NCBI GenBank assembly: GCA_023362775.1
Contig: JALMGJ010000001.1
Span: 61,163,501-61,227,500 of the forward strand
Direction of reading: 5' to 3'
Length of the DNA: 64,000 nt
From: Charina bottae
Lineage: Eukaryota > Chordata > Lepidosauria > Squamata > Charinaidae
The notes beneath the pieces were generated by a model. That model searched no databases, was not told the DNA's origin, and worked only from the letters and a program-made list of their open reading frames with translations. The translations under genes and the position numbers were made by a program. Shown in pieces: positions 57,431 to 64,000 of the stretch; positions within the stretch are counted from its first letter, which is position 1; every line of letters starts with the position of its first letter.

Positions 57431-59039
57431 CCTATTTGTTGTTGTAGGGTTGTTGTTTTTTCCTTTAGGTATTGGGTTTTGTTTTGTTTTTTGTATTATT
57501 ATACATTTTGTGTTTTAAGTTTGAACTGTTGAGAGTGGAGCATTAATTGACAAACAAATAAGTAAGATATAAAATAAGCTATTCAGTGTACGTGTAAAAC
57601 GAAGAAGAAAAAATGAAATGGGTATGATTTCCAATTATTTTAAAAAAGGCTTGCACAAGAGTACCTCCTGGTCAATTGTGCATTGCCATGATCCTATTCA
57701 TGCTTCCCTAAAATGTTTCATTGAACCCTATGGAGTTAGCTCTGAGTAGAGATGTTGTAAGCGTCAAGACCCTAGCAGCCACTTATTACCAAGAAAGCTA
57801 GATTCTCACCAAGTCTTATTAACTGGATTTATTGAAAGGGAGAAAGGGATTTAAATTACAGAAAACTTGGTAACAAGATGCCTTTATTTTAGCACTCCAT
57901 TTACCTTTAAGTAATGTGGGCATTCCAAGATCTTCTTGCTACCTTCTTGTTGATGCAGTGGGGAGATGGCTACCCATTTTCCAGATGAAAAAAGAGTAAG
58001 CGGGTGCAATAAGGAATGAACTTGTAGTATTTTGCGAACTGTCATTCTCTTTCCCAGGTACTGAGAAATCCATTATATCAGGACTTAACTGTATATTAAG
58101 TAACTGATTGAGTAGAAGTCTAGAGCTTTGCAGTCCAACAATCCCACCTCCAAATTACACCCAGACAATGGGAGGAGCACAAAGGTCCAGCATCAGTATC
58201 AGGATTGACGCAGACATGCTCAGGCCCAATGCAGCTAATACTGCCCTCTGTCATCATCATTTATTTTACTTAAACATGTAGAAATATGTAATTCTCAATT
58301 GTGGTTGACTAGGCATTTACAGACATGGTACTTATTCCAAAATAATATTCGTAGTATTGTAAAAGGGAATGGTTTTCCCTTCATGCCCCACCTCTTCCCT
58401 CTTAATATCTAAGTGATAGTTATGAACTCAAAATTACAGGTTGTAGCTCCAATTTCTGAATTTACAAAAGCAAGGCTTTGGATACAGTAGGGACATGTAT
58501 AAGTTTTATAGCTACTGACATGCACGAAGATCTTGTGTTCCCATATTTAGATTGCTGGCAACATTTAATCTGCCTGGATTTACATAATAATTTGCCCTTT
58601 GTTGCTGGTTTCCTCTGTCTAATTCTATGTAATTTCCATTATTCTTTCAAAGCTGAACTTGATAAAATTTAAGTGAGATTAGAATCTGATATAGTGGCAG
58701 TAAAATAATTAATTATTACATACATTAGCCATATGAAAAGAAACCCTTCTCTTCAACAAAATTATAATATAATCTAATTTTTCATCAGTATAACTCTCAT
58801 ACTATATCCTTGTACTCTGTTAGATAAACATTAAACTGACATCAAAAGCAGTTTGATGGAAATATGTACTGTGAAAATGCAATGTACTAAAATGCAAATT
58901 TAAAGGTTAGAAAGTAGTTTCCTAAATACTGTGAGTGTAGCACTGCTTTGTAGCATCATCAGCACTCTAAGAAATGCACTGACAACCCATGAAACAGTTA
59001 GCAGCTGAATCTGAATTGTTGAAGGAGGTAATTTTGGAA

Positions 59040-59375
59040 GTTTGGTCTAGTGGTTAAGGTGCTGGGCTAGAAACCAGGAGACTGTGAGTTCTAGTCCCAC
59101 CTTAAGCATGAAAACCAGCTGGGTGACCTTGGGCCAGTCCCTGTCTCTCAGGCCTAGGAAGGAGCCAATGGCAAGCCAGGAGACTCTGAGTTCTAGTCCC
59201 GCCTTAGGCATGAAAGCAAGCTAGGTGACCTTGGGCCAGTCACTCTCTCTCAGCCCAACTCTCCTCATAGGGTGGCTGTTGTGGGGAAAATAGGAGGAGG
59301 AAGGAGTATTAGGTATGTTCGCCACCTTGAGTTATTTATAAAAATAATAAAGGCGGGATAGAAAATTTAAATTTT
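59040..59375 (+). mobile_element. Composite SINE: two partial family B heads and an LINE-type tail
   Basis: A first head (tttggtctagtggttaaggt, then gtgagttctagtcccacctt) runs to ggaaggagccaatggcaagc. The text then jumps back to ggagactctgagttctagtc, repeating the second half of the head, and continues into cagcccaactctcctcatag. It ends with a tail caccttgagttatttataaa and aaaggcgggatag. The first part matches the BovB-tailed type at 4282-4518; the second has a different tail. I infer a recombinant or template-switch copy. Confidence 0.75.
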
Positions 59376-60479
59376 TTTTAAAAAAATTCTGAAATTCTTA
59401 TTTTTAGATGTTGCTGCTGCTGCTACTTGCAGTGAAAGAAAAAACAAAGAAACAGACAAAAATACAAACGAGGGAGGAAGATGCTGTGCTACTGTCATTG
59501 CTAATGATGAACCCCATTTTCAAGGCACTCTTAAGAAATATAGTATTTTCTCCCTCTCCCCAATTTCCCTATCCACAACTAGGGTAATAATTAATCATTT
59601 GCGTATAGGTTTACATCCCAAATAAGGCCCCTATGCAAGTGAACAGAGATAGCTAACATGCCAGGGAGGAAATTCTTAAATTTGTGCTAAGCTAGAAGAA
59701 CAAAGACAAATGTGGTTCATTTCTATAATATTCTGTAATTGCCTTTGTTTCACAGTAATAATTATGGAAGTGAGGAGTTTATATTAAGTGATGCTCCTAC
59801 ATAAACCTAAGACATATAATAGTAATACTACTAATTATAATAATAACAACAAAACTTGCTAATAATTGTGTTTCAAACTGTATAAATAATTTCAAATTTT
59901 AAAAATGGAATAGTAACCTTAAATAGGAATATAAATTTAAATTTAAAATATCAATGCCAGGAAGAAAAATCTGGGAAGACAATGTGTTTTATAAAGACAA
60001 CCCTAGCCACAAGGCTCTATTTTCTTCAGTCTGCTGGAGATGATTAATACAGTTGACTGATTTAATACTTGATAAAGACACCCACTTTCATAGAAAAAAG
60101 AGACATTTTAATTAAACAATAAAATTACGCTAGAACATCCAAGCTCTTGGTAACTGGTCATTTTTGAGCCTGTGTTATACCTGCTGTTTTGGGAATAGCT
60201 TGCATATTTAACAACTAAAGGAAGATCAACCTTATGAATGTCTGTAAGAAAAATATAGAACCCTTATTTTGGGTGAAATGGATTTATCTATTTGGTAGTG
60301 TGCTGCCTGTTATTATGTGGGCATATATAGCACAGCTTTGAAGCCAAAAGCAATGAAGTTATTTTGAAATACGATTCATGTTGTTCATGTATAGAACAAT
60401 GCTGTGGTAATGCTGGAGGAAGGCAATAGTTATTTTTGTCCCTGAGTGTGAGCTCTACCTTCTAATGACTGTACATCAA

Positions 60480-60960
60480 GCACAATTGGTATCTACTCTT
60501 GTTATCTACTCTTGGTATCTATGAACACCAGGCCAAGGAAATCTTCAAACAGAGAGTTTTGGATACTAGTGCCCAAACTGATGTAGAGCTGCTTGCAAGT
60601 TTTAGAACTTTAAAATGGTTGGCCAGGACAAAATGAAGTTCCAAATAGAAAAATATCTGACAAAGAATAGTCCTTACCAGAGCACGATTTGAGTTGCTGG
60701 ACTCCATGGTAAAGTATGGACAATTCCACTATGTGCCATATGATGACAGAAAGTGTATCTGTGGAGCTCCAGACATAGAAGGCATTGCACATGTCTTGTT
60801 TGAACATCAATTATATGCTCCAATTATATGGATAAAACAAACTTTTGGGACCTCAACAATATATTGTCCTACCTCTTTCAGGGTACTAATAAATATGTAG
60901 CCAGCAGAACTGTCAAATTTATAGTTAAAGCTGTTCAGCTAAGAACTCGTTACAGTACAT
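60480..60960 (+). mobile_element. Non-LTR retrotransposon ORF2 C-terminal fragment
   Basis: The plus-strand frame at 60667-60897 reads TRARFELLDSMVKYGQFHYV, then KCICGAPDIEGIAHVLFEHQ. This is the cysteine-containing C-terminal pattern (CxC...HvLf.C) of reptile LINE ORF2 proteins. Upstream frames (EIFKQRVLD, FRTLKWLAR) are shifted. Old and broken. Confidence 0.7.
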
Positions 60961-61738
60961 AGAACAGATCAGGGCCACATGTAAAGATGATGCATTCATT
61001 TGAATACACTTTGTTCTGTACTTTGGTGCATTTATACTTATTTTATCCTTTTGTTAGCTGATGCTTTTGTTGTGTCTTGATATGGTCAACTGACTAACCA
61101 AGAAATTGTTTATTGTATTAGGAATATGCAGAAGCACATATGAAGACCCTCTTTTCAAATCATTGAAACAGCTGCATCTTTTCTCAGGCACATGTAGCTG
61201 CTTCAGAAAGTGTTCCAAGCTGTCTCTACATGGCAACAATGGTTTGAAGGGAGGGGCTTTATATGCCCTTCCACACGTTATAAAGCACCTATTTTGAATG
61301 ATTTGCAGAACCTTGGAATCCATGTTGGTGGTTTTCCAGATCAAATGATGCACTGGCTCATATGTAGAAGTTCCTTTGAAGAAAACTGAATTCAACGTGC
61401 AGGCATTATATGGGGAGATATAATGCTGAGGGCATGGTTGGCACATGACCTTCCTCAGGTTTCATCCTGTGAATAGAAACATTTGAACAATAATTGTTCT
61501 GTATCTATAGTTTCCCATGTATGTTTGTTAACTAGTTTGACATGCAAATTTGGTTTGTAACTAGGCTAAAGCTTTCTTGTATGAAAAGTACTGTAGGTCC
61601 TGAAATAGTAGGTCTTCTTAATGAAGCACAGATGAACTATATTTTGTGGCTTGATGACAATTTTTTCCTTAATAGGATGCATTTCAGTTTATCAAACTGT
61701 ATAGCAATTGTCTCCTTTTAATCTTCATTTTAATCTAG

Positions 61739-61897
61739 CTCCTTCCCAGCAGCCTCCACCACAAGGGCGGGTTCTAAATTCTTCAGCTATTAGACTCACT
61801 TGGAATCCACCTGATTCTCCAAATTCAAACTGGCTTGCTTACAAACTCTACAGAAATGAGACTCATATCTACACAACAGAGGACTACTATCCTTATA
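61739..61897 (+). CDS. USH2A: USH2A exon 16: start of first fibronectin type III domain
   Basis: This 159-bp exon has acceptor tttaatctag and donor gtgagt. It completes a threonine or alanine codon junction, then encodes PSQQPPPQGRV, RLTWNPPDSPNSNW, YKLYRNETHIYTTEDYYPY. The W-x-PP-spacer pattern and following strand are the beginning of an FN3 fold. It ends one base into the next codon. Length and phases equal human exon 16. It is the last exon in the window. Confidence 0.96.
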
Positions 61898-62483
61898 GTG
61901 AGTGGTCATTAGTACTGTATATGCTTTTATAATTAGTTTACTTTGAGAGTGTCTTTTATTCATCATTCATTTTATTCTCAATTGGAGCACTGTGTAACAT
62001 GTTCTTCCACATATAATAATATCTTGGCTGTGTTTTTCACACATCAAATAAATATAATTTCAAGATTTTCTTTGTGGGTTTTTAAGTCACATTTTCTTCT
62101 TTGACCCCAATCTATCTGCTGATGCTGCTGCAGTTTCTAAATCAACATAACATATGTTATGTGTGACGAAACTTCTAGCCTGTTTATTCAATTCATATTT
62201 TTTAAAACACTTGTTATATTAGGTTTCTGGGGATGGAAAAACAGGCAGACTTACTTCAGCTCAGATCCTAAAATGTTTACATTTTTTGTCATTCAGATGC
62301 CAAGTGATGCTTTATTCTTTTATATACTGTATGCTAATTTGCTACCCATAGGATTCATACAATTAGAATTAGATTTTGGCATATACCGTTTGACATAAAT
62401 ATGCTGAGAAAATTAAAACAAAAAGAATATTCATACATCTGAATAGAGTGGGAAAAGGGACAAGAACTTTCCTGACTTGTACA

Positions 62484-62509
62484 GACACACACACACACAC
62501 ACACACACT
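62484..62509. repeat. (AC)n microsatellite
   Basis: Thirteen AC units. Confidence 0.96.
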
Positions 62510-62524
62510 TACTTCTCTAGGTTA

Positions 62525-62848
62525 AAGGTAAAGGTTCCCCCCGCACATTTGTGCAGTCGTGTCCGACTCTAGGGGCCGGTGCTCATCTCCGTTTGTTAGC
62601 CGAAGAGCCAGCGTTGTCCAAAGACGCTTCCGCAGTCATGTGGCTGGCATGATGTGCGCGGAATGCTGTTACCTTCCCACTGAAGTGGTACCTATTCATC
62701 TACTTGCATTTGCATGCTTTCGAATTGCTAGGTTGGCATGAGCTGGGGCGAGTGCGGGAGCTCACTCCGTCACGCGAGGCTAGGGATTCGAACCTCCGAA
62801 CTTGCGATCAACAAGCCTGGCGTCTTACCCGCTGAGCCACCACGCCCC
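62525..62848 (-). mobile_element. tRNA-derived SINE (family A), full length
   Basis: Reverse orientation: tail aaggtaaaggttccccccgc, body gaattgctaggttggcatga, box B complement ggattcgaacctccgaactt, head gctgagccaccacgcccc. The 12-bp flanks ttctctaggtta (62513-62524) and ttctctaagtta (62849-62860) differ by one base. Confidence 0.94.
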
Positions 62849-62937
62849 TTCTCTAAGTTACAGTGAGGCTTATTGTTACAGTACTTTTCAATTAATATAC
62901 ATTTAACAAATTAATATTCAGTATTTATGTGTGTATG

Positions 62938-62962
62938 CACACACACACACACACACACACAC
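62938..62962. repeat. (CA)n microsatellite
   Basis: About twelve CA units. Confidence 0.96.
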
Positions 62963-63966
62963 TGGCCTTAGCTTATCAAACTATACATACATTTCTTTAC
63001 AGAGGTTTCTGCAGGCTCTTAACTGTCCCAAGTGCTCCCTCCCTGATTCACCCAGGTGTTCCTTATCTCTACTTCGATATGCTCACTCGTGAGACAGTTT
63101 CAGTACTTTCACTTCTCAGGCTTGCTTCTAGCCCAGAGAGGAGAAGGGAAAGAGGGGAAAATAGCTCTTTGCTGAGCTTCTTGAATTCCAGCACCTTGGT
63201 CAAACTTTCCTCACTGACTCCCAGTCAATCCTTCCAAATGTAGCAGTCCACCAGCTCTGCAGATCTCTCTTTCTGATCTTGCTTGCTTGTGCTGGGCCAT
63301 CAGCTGCAGATTCTTCTTCCAACTGTGCCTGGATTCACACAGCAGCTCCAGTCCACACAGCACAAATACAACACCAGCGATGTCCAACAGCCACTAACAG
63401 CCTCTTCCATTGCCTAAGAGATCTGTCCTCTGCATATTTCCATCAAAAGGCAGGTATGTCCACTCCCAAGGTCTTAATTAGGCAGGAAACATCTAGGTGT
63501 TTACATGACACTTTGAATAGTGCTGGCAAATAGACAGAATCCCTAAACTTTGAGACCAATGTATAGCTGTGTCCCAATCACGACATCCTGCCCTGCCCTA
63601 CGTAGTCTTTTAGAATATTCTGTGGGTGTTTTTTCAAGGTCCCATTAACATATATAAGCAGTTGCTCTTATAACAGTAAATACTGGTTGCCTAATCATAG
63701 ACTGATATAGACTTCTTCAATGAATAATTAATTTCTAAAGCCCAAACTGAATGCGTATGTGTGACTAGATAGATAAATAATCTGATATTTTCTGGCAAAC
63801 GTCATTAATTATATGAATCCTAAGGAAAAAGTGTTGATGCTGCAAAATTCTTAGGTTTATGGCTATTCTCAGGATGTATATAGCATTTATATTGCACACA
63901 ACCACCTAAATACTGCTGCCTGCATAGAAGTCCTAGTCTGAATAACAGTCTCATATTACAAATAAA

Positions 63967-64000
63967 GGGGTGCGATGGCTCAGTGGTTAAGACGCCAGGC
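63967..64000 (+). mobile_element. tRNA-derived SINE (family A), head only, cut by window end
   Basis: ggggtgcgatggctcagtgg, then ttaagacgccaggc, is the 5' head with box A. The rest lies beyond the window. Confidence 0.85.

Larger units (their letters stand above)
55634..61738 (+). other. USH2A: USH2A intron 15
   Basis: This 6.1-kb intron contains a TA/CA microsatellite (56024-56186), a degenerate CR1 LINE (56660-57430), a composite SINE (59040-59375) and a LINE C-terminal fragment (60480-60960). A minus-strand frame at 61054-61446 has no signature I recognise. Nothing recognisable is seen in 57431-59039 or 59376-60479. Confidence 0.85.
1..64000 (+). other. USH2A: USH2A (usherin) gene, internal part: exons 7 to 16 and introns
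   Basis: The ten exons below form one continuous reading frame when spliced. They give the end of a laminin N-terminal domain, ten laminin EGF modules and the start of a fibronectin III repeat, which is the N-terminal architecture of usherin. In the known family, usherin is a very large protein of photoreceptor periciliary membranes and cochlear hair-cell ankle links. There it acts with ADGRV1 and whirlin, and its loss causes Usher syndrome type 2A. Exon lengths and phases equal those I recall for human exons 7-16. Human numbering used in these entries is from memory. Upstream exons (signal peptide, LamG-like domain) and the long downstream FN3, LamG and transmembrane part lie outside. No promoter or polyadenylation site of this gene is in the window. 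Confidence 0.96.
61898..64000 (+). other. USH2A: USH2A intron 16, 5' part
   Basis: The intron runs off the window. It contains AC microsatellites (62484-62509, 62938-62962), a family A SINE (62525-62848) and the start of another (63967-64000). The rest, including 62963-63966, shows nothing recognisable. Confidence 0.85.

Noticed and set aside
61054..61446. 130-codon minus-strand frame rich in Cys and Pro
   Set aside because: I recognise no family and it overlaps no splice signals. Possibly an old repeat, but I cannot support a gene call.

Overview
The window is a piece of a squamate reptile (lizard or snake) nuclear genome. It is AT-rich and intron-dominated. The squamate call rests on BovB (RTE) LINE copies, several squamate-type tRNA-derived SINE families, CR1-clade LINE tails, a Penelope-like element and many short hAT-type elements. 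I cannot name the species.

The only host gene I can support is the orthologue of USH2A (usherin), on the + strand across the whole window. Ten coding exons are present with consensus splice sites: 65-249, 6050-6271, 9508-9601, 29663-29858, 31682-31812, 38677-38872, 44406-45047, 48195-48378, 55470-55633 and 61739-61897. Their lengths (185, 222, 94, 196, 131, 196, 642, 184, 164 and 159 bp) and phases equal those I recall for human USH2A exons 7-16. Together they encode the C-terminal part of the laminin N-terminal (LN) domain, all ten laminin-type EGF (LE) modules and the start of the first fibronectin type III domain. Neither the start nor the end of the gene is in view.

Introns 7 and 8 hold a few SINEs and hAT-type repeats. 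Intron 9 (20 kb) is a transposon nest. A BovB copy lies next to a broken Penelope-like element (PLE). That PLE is split by a full-length 5,460-bp Ty1/copia retrotransposon with two identical 650-bp LTRs and an ATCAT target duplication. Beyond it lie a fold-back repeat, a palindromic hAT MITE, a CR1 fragment, a second BovB copy and further CR1 fragments. Introns 10-16 carry five short hAT elements of one family with 8-bp target duplications (one with an extremely CpG-rich core), a 133-bp-arm inverted duplication with a 13-bp target duplication, degenerate LINE fragments and more SINEs.

The most noteworthy signals are the young copia element with its frame break at a run of nine Gs, the inverted-duplication insertion in intron 10, the CpG-rich MITE in intron 12, and a long SINE with a GC-rich body in intron 13. 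I see no bacterial-type features, no CRISPR array and no functional RNA gene. tRNA-like segments are SINE heads.
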